Below are positions 16,243 through 24,901 of a stretch of DNA of 64,000 bases, piece by piece. The stretch spans positions 62,001 to 126,000 of the forward strand of contig NZ_JAMBLR010000003.1 in the NCBI RefSeq assembly GCF_023336935.1, given 5' to 3'. The position numbers and the translations under genes were made by a program. The DNA is from Phascolarctobacterium sp. ET69 (lineage in GTDB: Bacteria; Bacillota; Negativicutes; Acidaminococcales; Acidaminococcaceae). The notes below the pieces were generated by a model. The model did no database searches. It had not been told where the DNA came from and saw only the letters and a program-made list of their open reading frames with translations. Numbering within the stretch: position 1 is the first letter of the stretch; every line of letters starts with the position of its first letter.

Positions 16243-16317
16243 ATGTCAAAAATCAGGGAAAGCGTATACGGCTACGTTGTGCGCAACGCTAAAGTTCCGG
16301 TTCTGGTTGTTAAATAA
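16243..16317 (+). pseudogene. C-terminal remnant of a universal stress protein
   Basis: A 24-codon frame reads SVYGYVVRNAKVPVLVVK at its end, which matches the conserved C-terminus of UspA-family proteins (GS-x-VL-x-x-A-x-x-PVLVV). The N-terminal nucleotide-binding part is absent, so this is a deletion remnant directly downstream of the flavodoxin gene. Confidence 0.6.
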
Positions 16318-16333
16318 ACTGTAAAAATAACGG

Positions 16334-16364
16334 CTTCCGCAGGTAATGCCTGCGGAAGTTTTTT
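16334..16364 (+). terminator. terminator
   Basis: CTTCCGCAGG/CCTGCGGAAG stem with a TAATG loop followed by TTTTTT. Confidence 0.85.
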
Positions 16365-16478
16365 ATTATATAAGCAAAAATAATAAATCATTCGCCTGCG
16401 CGGCTTGTTTAATGCTGGCGCGCGGCAGCTGCGCTGTGCTAAAATTAAAGTATAAACTGCACGGCAGAGGTGATGAAA

Positions 16479-16949
16479 ATGGAACTGCGTACACTGCAAT
16501 ATTTTTTAACGGTAGCACGCGAGGAAAATATTACAAGAGCCTCGGAAGTGCTGCACATTACGCAGCCTACTTTAAGCAGGCAGATGAAGCAGCTGGAACA
16601 GGAAAGCGTTACCTGCGCCGATTTGTTGAGCGTGCCTTTAATAACGCCCGCGCGCCTTTATGTGCAAAAGGAAATATCCAACTGGCTGGGCGCCGATATT
16701 AATAAATTAAACGTACTGGCAACGGTAAATATGATGACGCATGCGGCAATGTTTATCAACAGCGGCGTAGCCTGCGGGCTGACCATTGAAGGCGCCGTTG
16801 ATTTGTTTGAGGACAGCAAAATGGTTTTTAAACCGCTGAACCCGTGCCTTGAGCTTACGGCGGTATTGGCGTGGAAGCGCTTTCATTCCCTTTCGGGAGC
16901 GGCGGCGAAGTTTTTGGAGTACATAAAAAATATACGGAAAGCAGAATAA
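16479..16949 (+). pseudogene. LysR-family regulator with internal in-frame deletion
   Basis: About 156 residues. The first 45 are a normal LysR winged helix (LRTLQYFLTVAREENITRAS, LHITQPTLSRQMKQLEQE). The sequence then jumps to SVTCADLLSVPLITPARL, which belongs in the middle of the effector domain. Roughly half of a usual 290-300-residue protein is missing, including the rest of the wing and the first effector lobe. The frame stays open to AWKRFHSLSGAAAKFLEYI. It is most likely a decayed gene, though a short DNA-binding product cannot be excluded. GAGGTG precedes ATG 16479. Confidence 0.7.
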
Positions 16950-16980
16950 AAAACGCACCGTACAAAACAGTACAGTGCGT
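16947..16980 (-). terminator. xpt terminator
   Basis: ACGCACTGTAC/GTACGGTGCGT stem on the minus strand followed by a T-rich tail. Confidence 0.7.
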
Positions 16981-16996
16981 TAAAAAGGCGTATCAG

Positions 16997-17572
16997 TCAA
17001 TCTTCTTCAAATACAACTTTGCCGTCTTTAAAGGCTTTTATGCGCGCCAGCGATTCCAGATGGTAACCGGCGTCAACAATGCGCTGATGGCCCGGCTGGA
17101 AGGATTTTTCGATTACAATGCCGATGCCTGCAACTTTGCAGCCTGCCTGATGGGCAATATCGGCAAGGCCGAGCGCCGCTTCGCCGTTTGCCAGAAAGTC
17201 GTCAACAATAAGCACGGTTTCGCCTTCGTGCAGAAATTTTTTGAGGACGCTTACATCGCTGGTAACTTTTTTGGTGAAGCTGTAAACTTTGGTGGTGTAG
17301 GCCGGGCTGCTCATAAGTTCCGATTTTTGCTTGCGGGCAAAAACTACCGGCACATGCAGGCACAGTGCGGTTGTTAATGCGCAGGCAATGCCGGAAGATT
17401 CAATGGTGAAAACTTTGTCGATTTTGCATTCTTTAAATCTTTCCGCAAATTCTTTGCCGATAGCTACCATCAGTTCCGGGTCAATCTGATGGTTTAAAAA
17501 GGAATCTACTTTAAGTATGGCATCATTAAGCACAATGCCTTCGCTCATAATTTTGTCTTTCAACAGTTTCAT
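16997..17572 (-). CDS. xpt: xanthine phosphoribosyltransferase
   Basis: A 191-residue type I phosphoribosyltransferase that converts xanthine and PRPP to XMP in purine salvage. The PRPP-binding motif is [13 protein letters not shown]. The N-terminal [29 protein letters not shown] and the [12 protein letters not shown] segment are characteristic of Xpt. GGGGTGG precedes ATG 17572. No purine riboswitch was found in the leader, unlike in many Bacillota. Confidence 0.95.
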   Translation of the reverse strand: MKLLKDKIMSEGIVLNDAILKVDSFLNHQIDPELMVAIGKEFAERFKECKIDKVFTIESSGIACALTTALCLHVPVVFARKQKSELMSSPAYTTKVYSFTKKVTSDVSVLKKFLHEGETVLIVDDFLANGEAALGLADIAHQAGCKVAGIGIVIEKSFQPGHQRIVDAGYHLESLARIKAFKDGKVVFEED

Positions 17573-17698
17573 GCTGCCACCCCTGCTTTTCCGTTTATTT
17601 GTTAAATAATAGAATATGCTATTTTTGGCATTTAGTCCAGTATTTTGTTAAATAAAGTACAAAATTTGTTATCTTCTTAAAAAGTAATACAAAAAGGC

Positions 17699-17727
17699 TT
17701 GACATTACAAAAAAATGTTGAGATAAT
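17699..17727 (+). promoter_or_regulatory. promoter of the leucine operon
   Basis: TTGACA (17699-17704), 17 bp, GATAAT (17722-17727), immediately upstream of the T-box leader. Confidence 0.75.
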
Positions 17728-17734
17728 GTAAAGG

Positions 17735-17985
17735 CAACAAAAACATAGCAGCAATTATGTAATGATTAAAGGCGAAGAACGGGAACAGGCTGTTAAAACC
17801 GGCAAAGAGAAGCGGCGGATGGTGCAAGCCGCAGCGGCAAAGCAGCAAAAGCTCGCCCGGGAGCCGCGCTTTTGAACGGAGTAGGAAGCGACGCAGAGCA
17901 GCGTTAAGCATAATGAAGCCCCAATCAGGGTGGTACCGCGGTTAATAATCGCCCCTGTCTGCATTAGTGCAGGCAGGGGTTTTTT
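17735..17985 (+). ncRNA. T-box leader, probably leucine-specific
   Basis: The invariant T-box AGGGTGGTACCGCG is at 17927-17940. Upstream are the GATGGTGCAAGCCG apical part of stem I, the specifier region AAAAG-CTC-GCCCGGGAGCC with CTC (Leu) at 17852-17854, and GAACGGAGTAGGAAGC of stem III. The terminator CCCCTGTCTGC/GCAGGCAGGGG with T6 is at 17952-17985. Uncharged tRNA(Leu) would stabilise the antiterminator and allow leuCDB expression. The specifier choice agrees with the downstream genes. Confidence 0.93.
17952..17985 (+). terminator. T-box terminator
   Basis: Eleven-base stem CCCCTGTCTGC/GCAGGCAGGGG with one G-U pair and six T residues; the regulated terminator of the leucine T-box. Confidence 0.9.
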
Positions 17986-18025
17986 ATTTAGCTTTATGGA
18001 GTAAAAAATACAGGAGGCAGTTATT

Positions 18026-19288
18026 ATGGGAATGACAATGACGGAGAAGATACTGGCAAAACACGCCGGACGCCCCGAAGTATCGGCAGGCGACCTGTTG
18101 GTATCGCAGGTGGATTTGGTGCTGGCTAACGATATTACAGGCCCGCCGGCAATTAATGAGTTCAAAAAAATCGGCAAACCGGTTTTTGACAAAAATAAAA
18201 TTGCGCTTGTGCCGGATCATTTTTCTCCCTGCAAGGATATTAAAGCGGCTACCATGTGCAAAACCATGCGTGATTTTGCGCGTGAAAACGAAATTAAAAA
18301 CTATTTTGAAGTTGGGCGCATGGGTATTGAGCATACCCTGCTGCCGGACAACGGGCTTGTTGCGCCGGGCGAAATTGTTATCGGCGCGGATTCGCACACC
18401 TGCACTTACGGTGCGGTAAACGCGCTTTCTACCGGCATGGGTTCTACGGATATCGGCTGCGCCATGGCAAGCGGCACCAGCTGGTTTAAAGTACCGGCTG
18501 CCATTAAGGTTGAACTTACCGGCAAGCTGCCGCGCTTTGTAAAAGGCAAGGACGTTATTTTAACTTTAATCGGCATGATTGGCGTTGACGGCGCGCGTTA
18601 CCAGTCGCTGGAATTCTGCGGCGACGGCGTGGCAGAACTGGAAATGGCAGACCGCTTTACCATTTGCAACATGGCGATTGAAGCAGGCGCCAAAAACGGC
18701 ATTTTCCCGGTGGACGAAAAAACAAAAGCTTACCTTAAAGGCCGTGTAGACCGCGACTGGCAGGGCGTTGAGGCTGACGCCGACGCAAACTATGTGCGCG
18801 AAATTAAAATTGAACTTGATAAACTTGTACCTGTTGTTGCTTATCCGCACCTGCCGGAAAATACGCACCCGGCAGCGGAAGGGCGCGATATTAAAATCGA
18901 CCAGGTTGTTGTGGGCAGCTGCACGAACGGACGCCTTGAAGATTTGGCGCAGGCTGCGGAAGTGCTGAAGGGACGCAAGGTTCATCCTTCCGTACGCTGC
19001 ATTATCATCCCTGCAACGCAGGAAATTTATAAAGAAGCCATGAAACTTGGCTATATTGATACCTTTATTGATGCCGGTGCGGCTGTTTCCACCCCGACCT
19101 GCGGGCCGTGCCTTGGTGGGTATATGGGCATTCTGGCTGCGGGCGAAAGGGCTGTTTCCACAACCAACCGCAACTTCCGCGGGCGTATGGGCCATGTAGA
19201 CAGCGAGGTTTACCTGGCAAGCCCGTACACGGCGGCTGCAAGCGCAGTAACCGGTTATATTACCAGCCCCGAGGAGGTAATGAAATGA
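18026..19288 (+). CDS. leuC: 3-isopropylmalate dehydratase large subunit
   Basis: A 420-residue aconitase-family protein that binds the [4Fe-4S] cluster and, with LeuD, isomerises 2- to 3-isopropylmalate in leucine synthesis. Cluster cysteines are seen in [18 protein letters not shown] and [11 protein letters not shown]. The length matches the shorter archaeal-type (HacA-like) LeuC common in anaerobic Bacillota, not the roughly 466-residue enterobacterial form. An AGGAGG site lies upstream, and its stop overlaps the leuD start (ATGA). Confidence 0.95.
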   Translation: MGMTMTEKILAKHAGRPEVSAGDLLVSQVDLVLANDITGPPAINEFKKIGKPVFDKNKIALVPDHFSPCKDIKAATMCKTMRDFARENEIKNYFEVGRMGIEHTLLPDNGLVAPGEIVIGADSHTCTYGAVNALSTGMGSTDIGCAMASGTSWFKVPAAIKVELTGKLPRFVKGKDVILTLIGMIGVDGARYQSLEFCGDGVAELEMADRFTICNMAIEAGAKNGIFPVDEKTKAYLKGRVDRDWQGVEADADANYVREIKIELDKLVPVVAYPHLPENTHPAAEGRDIKIDQVVVGSCTNGRLEDLAQAAEVLKGRKVHPSVRCIIIPATQEIYKEAMKLGYIDTFIDAGAAVSTPTCGPCLGGYMGILAAGERAVSTTNRNFRGRMGHVDSEVYLASPYTAAASAVTGYITSPEEVMK

Positions 19289-19776
19289 GTAAAGTTTGGC
19301 GTTATGGCGACCATGTAGATACGGATGTTATCATTCCGGCAAGATATTTGAACATCAGCGATTTTAACGAACTGGCAGAACATGCCATGGAAGATTCCAA
19401 AGAAAATTTAACCGTTAATTTTGCCGCTAACGTAAAGCCGGGCGACATTGTTGTGGCAGGCAAAAACTTCGGCTGCGGCTCCAGCCGCGAGCACGCGCCC
19501 ATTGTGCTGAAAGTTAAAGGCGTTAAGTGCATTATTGCCGACAGCTTCGCGCGTATTTTTTACCGCAATGCCATCAACATCGGCCTGCCGGTGCTGGAAA
19601 TTGGCACTGACGTGGAAAAAATTGAAGCCGGTGACGAGCTTGACGTGGATATGGCCAAAGGCGAAATTAAAATTGTTAATAAAAACATTACCATTAAAAC
19701 AAAACCGCTGCCGGAATTTATTCAGAAAATTGCCGACTGCGGCGGGCTGATTAACTACCTTAAAGGAGAACAATAA
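19285..19776 (+). CDS. leuD: 3-isopropylmalate dehydratase small subunit
   Basis: A 163-residue swivel-domain subunit. The substrate-binding motif [12 protein letters not shown] and the N-terminal [16 protein letters not shown] are characteristic. The start at 19285 overlaps the leuC stop by four bases, with GAGGAGG upstream; the open frame extends further upstream but only as an overlap with leuC. Translational coupling would give the equal amounts needed for the LeuCD complex. Confidence 0.96.
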   Translation: MSKVWRYGDHVDTDVIIPARYLNISDFNELAEHAMEDSKENLTVNFAANVKPGDIVVAGKNFGCGSSREHAPIVLKVKGVKCIIADSFARIFYRNAINIGLPVLEIGTDVEKIEAGDELDVDMAKGEIKIVNKNITIKTKPLPEFIQKIADCGGLINYLKGEQ

Positions 19777-19777
19777 T

Positions 19778-20848
19778 ATGAAGATAACTTTACTGCCGGG
19801 CGACGGTATCGGCGTGGAAATTGTTGACGCTGCCGTTGAAGTACTGGACGCAGCGGCTAAAAAATATAACTTTACCGTTGAATACGATAAAAAACTGATT
19901 GGCGGTGCGGCTATTGACGCTTTCGGCACGCCGCTGCCGGAAGAAACTCTGGCAAGTGCCAAAGCAAGCGACGCAGTGCTTTTGGGTGCGGTAGGCGGCC
20001 CGAAATGGGATAATGTTGACCCTTCCATCCGCCCGGAAAAAGGCCTGTTAAACATCCGCAAAGGGCTGGGGCTGTACTGCAACCTGCGCCCGATGAAGGT
20101 TTCCAAATATACGGCGCATCTCAGCCCGCTTAAAACCGAACGTGCCGAAGGTGCTGACCTTTTAATTGTACGCGAACTGACCGGCGGTATTTACTTTGGC
20201 ACGCATAACGAAGCACATCTTAACGCCGACGGCGTGGAAGAAGCAAGCGACATTGAAATGTACACCCGCCCGGAAGTAGAGCGCATTGCCCGCTTTGCCT
20301 TTGAAGCGGCTCGCAAACGCGGCGGCAAGGTAACAAGCGTTGATAAAGCCAACGTGCTGGGCAGCAGCCGTATGTGGCGCAAAATTGTTACCGAAATGCG
20401 CGACAAGGAATACACCGACGTTGAACTGAACCATTTTTATGTAGATAACTGCGCCATGCAGCTGGTGCTGAACCCGAAACAGTTTGACGTTGTTTTAACC
20501 AATAACATTTTCGGTGATATTTTAAGTGACGAAGCAAGCACCATTGCAGGCAGCATCGGTTTACTGCCGAGTGCAAGCCTAGGCGACGGAGCAGGCATGT
20601 ATGAGCCTATCCACGGCAGTGCGCCTGATATTGCGGGGCAGGGCATTGCCAACCCGCTGGCTACCATTTTAAGCGTTGCCATGATGCTGCGCTATTCGCT
20701 GAACCAGGACGTAGCGGCAGACGCAGTTGAACGCGCCGTTGACGAAGTGCTGGAAGCAGGCTACCGCACGCCTGACCTGTGGGCGGAAGGCCTGAAGAAA
20801 GTAAGCACTGCCGAAATGGGCAAGCTTGTAGCGGAAGCAGTAAAATAA
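19778..20848 (+). CDS. leuB: 3-isopropylmalate dehydrogenase
   Basis: A 356-residue NAD-dependent beta-decarboxylating dehydrogenase for the third step of leucine synthesis. Evident are LLPGDGIGVEIV at the N-terminus, the substrate-binding RKGLGLYCNLRPMKV, VRELTGGIYFG, the metal-binding NIFGDILSDEASTIAGSIGLLPSASLG and the NAD-binding EPIHGSAPDIAGQGIANPLA. It follows leuD after one base with GGAGAA just ahead. Confidence 0.97.
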   Translation: MKITLLPGDGIGVEIVDAAVEVLDAAAKKYNFTVEYDKKLIGGAAIDAFGTPLPEETLASAKASDAVLLGAVGGPKWDNVDPSIRPEKGLLNIRKGLGLYCNLRPMKVSKYTAHLSPLKTERAEGADLLIVRELTGGIYFGTHNEAHLNADGVEEASDIEMYTRPEVERIARFAFEAARKRGGKVTSVDKANVLGSSRMWRKIVTEMRDKEYTDVELNHFYVDNCAMQLVLNPKQFDVVLTNNIFGDILSDEASTIAGSIGLLPSASLGDGAGMYEPIHGSAPDIAGQGIANPLATILSVAMMLRYSLNQDVAADAVERAVDEVLEAGYRTPDLWAEGLKKVSTAEMGKLVAEAVK

Positions 20849-20916
20849 AGCAGCCGTAAAATAAGGGAAACACAGATAAATTAGAGATATTATAAACAGT
20901 TATAAATAAGGGAAAG

Positions 20917-20952
20917 AAAAAGGGCGCAGACCGTATGGGTTGCGCCTTTTAA
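20917..20952 (+). terminator. leuCDB terminator
   Basis: AAAGGGCGCA (20919-20928) pairs with TGCGCCTTTT (20941-20950) with one G-U pair. Confidence 0.65.
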
Positions 20953-20959
20953 ACTGATG

Positions 20960-21092
20960 TTGCCAAAAAATTTTTAATGTGCTATACTTACATCAATCTG
21001 TTTAACGCCGGTTAAGCAGGTGCCTTTATTTATGTATCGCAGGCCTTAGAAGATACATAAATAAGGGCATTTTTTGTTTTAACCGCATTTTT
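20960..21092 (+). repeat. left copy of a 133-bp direct repeat (orphan leader)
   Basis: Identical to 26988-27120 except A21055 for G27083. It carries a promoter (TTGCCA, 17 bp, TATACT at 20983-20988), a small hairpin CTGTTTAAC/GGTTAAGCAG, a long terminator stem GCCTTTATTTATGTATC/GATACATAAATAAGGGC with T6, and a GTTTTAACCGC tail. No gene follows it in its own direction: the next ORF is on the opposite strand. It marks the left end of the AT-rich island. Confidence 0.93.
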
Positions 21093-21214
21093 GATAACAG
21101 ACGTCTATCAAAATATGTGAAGAAAGATGTTCAGTCATTTTCTTTGATGAGAGTAATTTGTTATATTCTACATAACAATCGTTTGACAACACTTTTTTTG
21201 TAAACAACAAAGAA

Positions 21215-21883
21215 TTATATAAACAAATATGTTAATTTATCGCAATAAATTTTATATGATTCATCGAACGAAATTTTTATACAAGTTATTTTTCCACCTA
21301 AGCTTGTAACTTCAGCTAATAATTGACCTGCTTTTTTTGTTGTATCAAATATTATTTTCTCAATTTGAGGTGCGAACGCTACTATAAAATATTCGGCTTG
21401 ATATCCTTTGGACAATAATGAGCAAATGCTTTGTAACTGGTTGATTGCTCTTTGACTTTTCATATTTGGTATCAACAAAACTTTATCTTCTGTAATTATA
21501 CTTTTTACTTCAACTATTGTTTTAGATGTATTTGAATAAAAATCGCACTTGTAATTATCAATAACTTGCTCTGGATAAAATAAATCTTTATATTCAGCTA
21601 AGTGTGCTTTTACAATATGATTTGCAAATCCTGTATCAACAATAAAATAATCTTTGTTGTTTCGAACCGCAAATAAAGTATATTTTAATCGTTTAGCTGC
21701 TTTGGTTGACGCTCTTATCAAAATATCTTTGTTATTCAAAGATATTAATTTACTAAGTTTGCACGTAATCGGAACATAACACTCAAAAACATCATCGTTA
21801 TATGAAATATTGCAAATGAATCTGCTTTTTCCTTCTGATATAAATACGGCTTTATATAGTTTGAAATCTATAATATTAAGCAT
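21215..21883 (-). CDS. SfsA-like protein with PD-(D/E)XK-type motif
   Basis: About 222 residues, recognisably but distantly related to SfsA (sugar fermentation stimulation protein): the ECYVPITCKLSKLI, KLKYTLFAV, YFIVDTGFANHIV and KSQRAINQLQSICSLLSKGYQ segments follow the SfsA order. SfsA has a nuclease-like fold, and here Asp114 and Glu125-x-Lys127 (IVEVKS) fit a PD-(D/E)XK site. Inside an R-M island it may act as a nuclease or repair factor (inference). ATG 21883 with AGAGGT is preferred to the TTG at 21904. It is divergent from the XRE gene. Confidence 0.65.
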   Translation of the reverse strand: MLNIIDFKLYKAVFISEGKSRFICNISYNDDVFECYVPITCKLSKLISLNNKDILIRASTKAAKRLKYTLFAVRNNKDYFIVDTGFANHIVKAHLAEYKDLFYPEQVIDNYKCDFYSNTSKTIVEVKSIITEDKVLLIPNMKSQRAINQLQSICSLLSKGYQAEYFIVAFAPQIEKIIFDTTKKAGQLLAEVTSLGGKITCIKISFDESYKIYCDKLTYLFI

Positions 21884-21887
21884 ATAA

Positions 21888-22012
21888 TCTACCTCTTGAT
21901 TCAAATTGTATCATAAAAATATATAATAATCAATCTCGAGCAACCGATAGCATGGAATAATTTTCCCTTAAATCATAAAAATATTGCATACTATCGAATT
22001 TAATGGTATAAT
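21888..22012. promoter_or_regulatory. divergent promoters with XRE operator candidate
   Basis: Plus strand: TTGCAT (21984-21989), 17 bp, TATAAT (22007-22012) for the XRE gene. Minus strand: TTGATT and TACAAT with 17 bp for the SfsA-like gene. The inverted repeat CGATAGCATG (21945-21954) and CATACTATCG (21987-21996) has one mismatch in ten, and its right arm overlaps the plus-strand -35 region, as expected for a controller (C-protein-like) site. Confidence 0.6.
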
Positions 22013-22045
22013 TTAATTGCTGTATTTGAAAGCGAGGTATCTGTT

Positions 22046-22252
22046 ATGGCTGTTTCGTACAATAAACTATGGAAACTTCTTATTGATAAGAATATGAAAA
22101 AAATGGAATTGAAAAAAGCTGCAGGTATTGGTTCTACAACTTTGTCAAAACTAAGCAAAAATCAGCCTGTGTCAATGGAAGTCATGATTAAACTGTGTGG
22201 TGTCTTGGGGTGTAATATTGGAGACATTATGGATGTTATTGAAAATAACTAG
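22046..22252 (+). CDS. small XRE-family regulator (possible R-M controller)
   Basis: A 68-residue protein that is almost only a Cro/C1-type helix-turn-helix: YNKLWKLLIDKNMKKMELKKAAGIGSTTLSKLSKNQPVSMEVMIKLCGVLGCNIGDIMDV. Such small regulators often control R-M genes and act as timing devices. It lies 15 bp before the first methyltransferase gene and has a dyad in its own promoter. GCGAGGT precedes ATG 22046. Confidence 0.88.
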   Translation: MAVSYNKLWKLLIDKNMKKMELKKAAGIGSTTLSKLSKNQPVSMEVMIKLCGVLGCNIGDIMDVIENN

Positions 22253-22267
22253 AAAGGAGAGTTTGTT

Positions 22268-23680
22268 ATGAGTCTTGCTCAAAACGCTTACATAGATGCT
22301 TCTAATGTATATGAAAACTCTCTTGAAAACAGTTATAAAAAAGTTAATGGAGTTTTTTATACAGACCTATCACTTGCCGAAAAAATGTTAACAGAACTGA
22401 AACTTCCAAAAGATACAATAATAATGGATCCTTGCTGTGGATCAGGAGTTTTTCTTTATGCCGCTAAAAAACATGGCTTTATCAATCTTTTTGGTGCAGA
22501 CAAAGATAAAAATGCTATCAAATTTTGCTTGAATAATATTAACAATGTTTCTTTTATCGTCTGCGATTCTATTGGCCAAACAGCTTCTACTCTGTTGAGT
22601 GAATTTGAAGAGATTAATCAACCTGATGTTGTTATAGGTAATCCACCTTATGTTCCTTTGTCTGGTGATATTGAATTAAACTGTGATTATCTTTTTAGAC
22701 GTAGAGTGTCTGATTTCGGTAACAATTTGTTTGTAGCAGCATTAGTACGAGCTTTTGAAATCGTAAAAACTAATGGTATTGTATCTTATATAATTCCAAA
22801 AAACTTTTTGCATGTTGCTGGATATAGCCTATTGCGGAGAACAATTCTTGAAGAAAAAACTATTGTTTCTATAATAGATATTGGAGCTTATTTCAAGAAT
22901 GTTCGAGGAGAGCAAATTATTCTTACAGTAAAAAATTGTGTAGCAGATAGAAAGCATAAAATCAAGTTGAAAAAGTTATCAAGTAATCGTTTTGTAACTA
23001 TGTGCAATATTCCTCAATCGTTTTACAAAGATGAAATACTAATTTTTAATTGTTCAGAAGATTATTCAACTTATAAAAAACTAATTTCCTCATATCAAAC
23101 ATTAGCCGATTTATGTAATGGTTATGTAGGTAGAGGAAAATCTGTTTCAACAGATGCGATAGCAGGGAAAGAAATACGTAAATTTGGATATAAAAATCAT
23201 ACTGTTCCCACAACTGGTAATAAGCTTTTCATCCAAAATATTTATAGTGCAGAAGCTGGTATAATAGCTGCTTTTGGCGGTAATATGGAAGCAACACAGA
23301 CGGTTACTGTATTCACAGATGGTGACGAGAAAATGTGTCGTTACATATTGGGCATACTTCATTCACGGTTGTGTAATTTTTTCTTGTACAAATACTGTTA
23401 TAATTACTCTAAACTTACAATGCATACAGATGCAAAATACTTAAAGAAAATACCACTTCCGTCAACTAATCAACAAGAAATATATTTTGATTCTATACTC
23501 AGCTTAGTTAGCAGATTAGAAAGCAATGATTATATGAGTCAAGAATGGTTCGACTGTTTAGAAGAATTAAATCAGATAGTATACAAAGCATACGGTATTA
23601 ATAAAAAAGAATCTGATTATATTGATTGTGAAGTAAAAAGAATTCAGTCTAAAAGGTGGATATCCGATGGTCAATTCTAA
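22268..23680 (+). CDS. N6-adenine DNA methyltransferase (TaqI/Eco57I-like)
   Basis: A 470-residue DNA methyltransferase. The AdoMet-binding motif I is DPCCGSGVFLYAA (from residue 54) and the catalytic motif IV is NPPY (125-128), in the order of gamma-class adenine methyltransferases. The C-terminal half (about 250-470) would be the target-recognition domain. AGAAAGGAG precedes ATG 22268. Its last 14 bases overlap the next methyltransferase gene, so both are coexpressed. Target sequence unknown. Confidence 0.9.
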   Translation: MSLAQNAYIDASNVYENSLENSYKKVNGVFYTDLSLAEKMLTELKLPKDTIIMDPCCGSGVFLYAAKKHGFINLFGADKDKNAIKFCLNNINNVSFIVCDSIGQTASTLLSEFEEINQPDVVIGNPPYVPLSGDIELNCDYLFRRRVSDFGNNLFVAALVRAFEIVKTNGIVSYIIPKNFLHVAGYSLLRRTILEEKTIVSIIDIGAYFKNVRGEQIILTVKNCVADRKHKIKLKKLSSNRFVTMCNIPQSFYKDEILIFNCSEDYSTYKKLISSYQTLADLCNGYVGRGKSVSTDAIAGKEIRKFGYKNHTVPTTGNKLFIQNIYSAEAGIIAAFGGNMEATQTVTVFTDGDEKMCRYILGILHSRLCNFFLYKYCYNYSKLTMHTDAKYLKKIPLPSTNQQEIYFDSILSLVSRLESNDYMSQEWFDCLEELNQIVYKAYGINKKESDYIDCEVKRIQSKRWISDGQF

Positions 23681-24440
23681 AAAATGCAATGATCTTACTG
23701 GAAAAGAGTGGCTTCAAAATTCTTTTAGCATTTGGCGAGATTTATCCAAAACAAAAGAAGAAAAAGATTTTAAGCATCCAGCATCTTATCCGGTTTCGTT
23801 ATGCGAAAAACTAATACGTACTTTTTCAAAAGCAAATTCGTGTGTATTAGATCCTTTTAATGGTATTGGCTCTACAACTGTAGCTGCACAAAAGCTTGGA
23901 TGTGAGGCTGTAGGGATTGATTTATCTGATGCTTTTTGTAATATAGCAAAACAACGTGTGGGAAAAGATGATAAAATTCAGATAATTAATGGTGATAGTT
24001 TTGAAGTGTTAAAAATGCTTCCTGCAAATCACTTTGATATTTGTGTCACATCTCCACCATATTGGGATATTCTCAATATGAAACGCAGCGCTGACCAAAA
24101 AGAGGCTATAAATTACTCTGATAAGACTAATGATATTGGAAATATTGCAAATTATAATGAATTTGTAAATACGTTATCAAACCTTTTTGTTTCAGTTAAT
24201 AGAGTTTTGAAAAAAGGTGGTTATTGTATTGTAAATGTAATGGATATTCGCAAAAAAAGCAATTTTTATCCTTTGCATAGTGATTTAGCTACAGCATTAC
24301 AAAAGGTCGGATTTATTTACGATGATCTAATTATTTGGGATAGACAAGCAGATTACAATAATATGCGTCCGCTAGGATATCCATACAAATTTCGTATCAA
24401 CAAGGTTCACGAATACCTTTTGATATTTATCAAGGAGTAG
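23667..24440 (+). CDS. second DNA methyltransferase (TSPPY type)
   Basis: A 257-residue methyltransferase with motif I LDPFNGIGSTTVAAQKLGCEAVGID (from residue 61) followed by TSPPYWDIL (128-136). SPPY is usual for N4-cytosine and some N6-adenine enzymes. Motif I preceding motif IV is the permuted order relative to beta-class enzymes. The N-terminal WLQNSFSIWRDL and KHPASYPVSLCEKLI segments are typical of R-M-linked members. A pair of methyltransferases suggests an asymmetric target modified strand by strand. Confidence 0.88.
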   Translation: MVNSKKCNDLTGKEWLQNSFSIWRDLSKTKEEKDFKHPASYPVSLCEKLIRTFSKANSCVLDPFNGIGSTTVAAQKLGCEAVGIDLSDAFCNIAKQRVGKDDKIQIINGDSFEVLKMLPANHFDICVTSPPYWDILNMKRSADQKEAINYSDKTNDIGNIANYNEFVNTLSNLFVSVNRVLKKGGYCIVNVMDIRKKSNFYPLHSDLATALQKVGFIYDDLIIWDRQADYNNMRPLGYPYKFRINKVHEYLLIFIKE

Positions 24441-24445
24441 ATGTT

Positions 24446-24901
24446 ATGACGTTGTTAAGTTCAAGGGCTTCAGATATTAATGTATCAATAGCCGAACTTT
24501 GCTTGATACTTGGATATATGAGCACTCCTGGAAGGGTAGGTTTGATTGAGGCGCAAATTCCAGAAGAGAAAGCATTTATGTTTGAACGAGAATTTCCAGG
24601 GGAGCCTTATTATCCAATAACTCAAGGTGAAACTACCGGTGGCAATATAATGAAACAAGGTTGTCAACTACGTATATATTTTTTAAACACAAGGAATTGT
24701 CCGATAATTCTATTACCACATCTTAAGGCTGGAGTTGGTAATTATGTAAATAGAATTAATCGAGGAAAATTTATTGAACGAATAGTTAAAAATTATGGTT
24801 TTTGTTTTGGTGAACATCAAAATGCTGCAACAATACGTGCCATTGTAGCACGTTTGCACCCTACAAACGTTGTAGATTTCGATCGTGGTTATAATTTGTA
24901 A
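24446..24901 (+). CDS. unknown protein of the R-M island (151 aa)
   Basis: I do not recognise this protein. It follows the second methyltransferase after five bases, with AAGGAG upstream of ATG 24446, so it is translated with it. No signal peptide or membrane segment is seen. Notable are the segments LCLILGYMSTPGRVGLIEAQIPEE, PYYPITQGETTGGN and GFCFGEHQNAATIRAIVARLHP; several charged residues could form a catalytic site, but no classical nuclease motif is evident. By position it is a candidate restriction subunit or accessory factor. Confidence 0.7.
   Translation: MTLLSSRASDINVSIAELCLILGYMSTPGRVGLIEAQIPEEKAFMFEREFPGEPYYPITQGETTGGNIMKQGCQLRIYFLNTRNCPIILLPHLKAGVGNYVNRINRGKFIERIVKNYGFCFGEHQNAATIRAIVARLHPTNVVDFDRGYNL

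Noticed and set aside
17573-17698. Purine riboswitch upstream of xpt
   Set aside because: The leader lacks the conserved junction and loop sequences of the purine aptamer and no terminator hairpin is seen.
20960-21092. Assignment of the repeated leader to the guanidine-I, -II or -III class
   Set aside because: The conserved ACGR-type loops and the ykkC core were not found. Only an unassigned attenuator can be supported by reading; guanidine-IV was not excluded.
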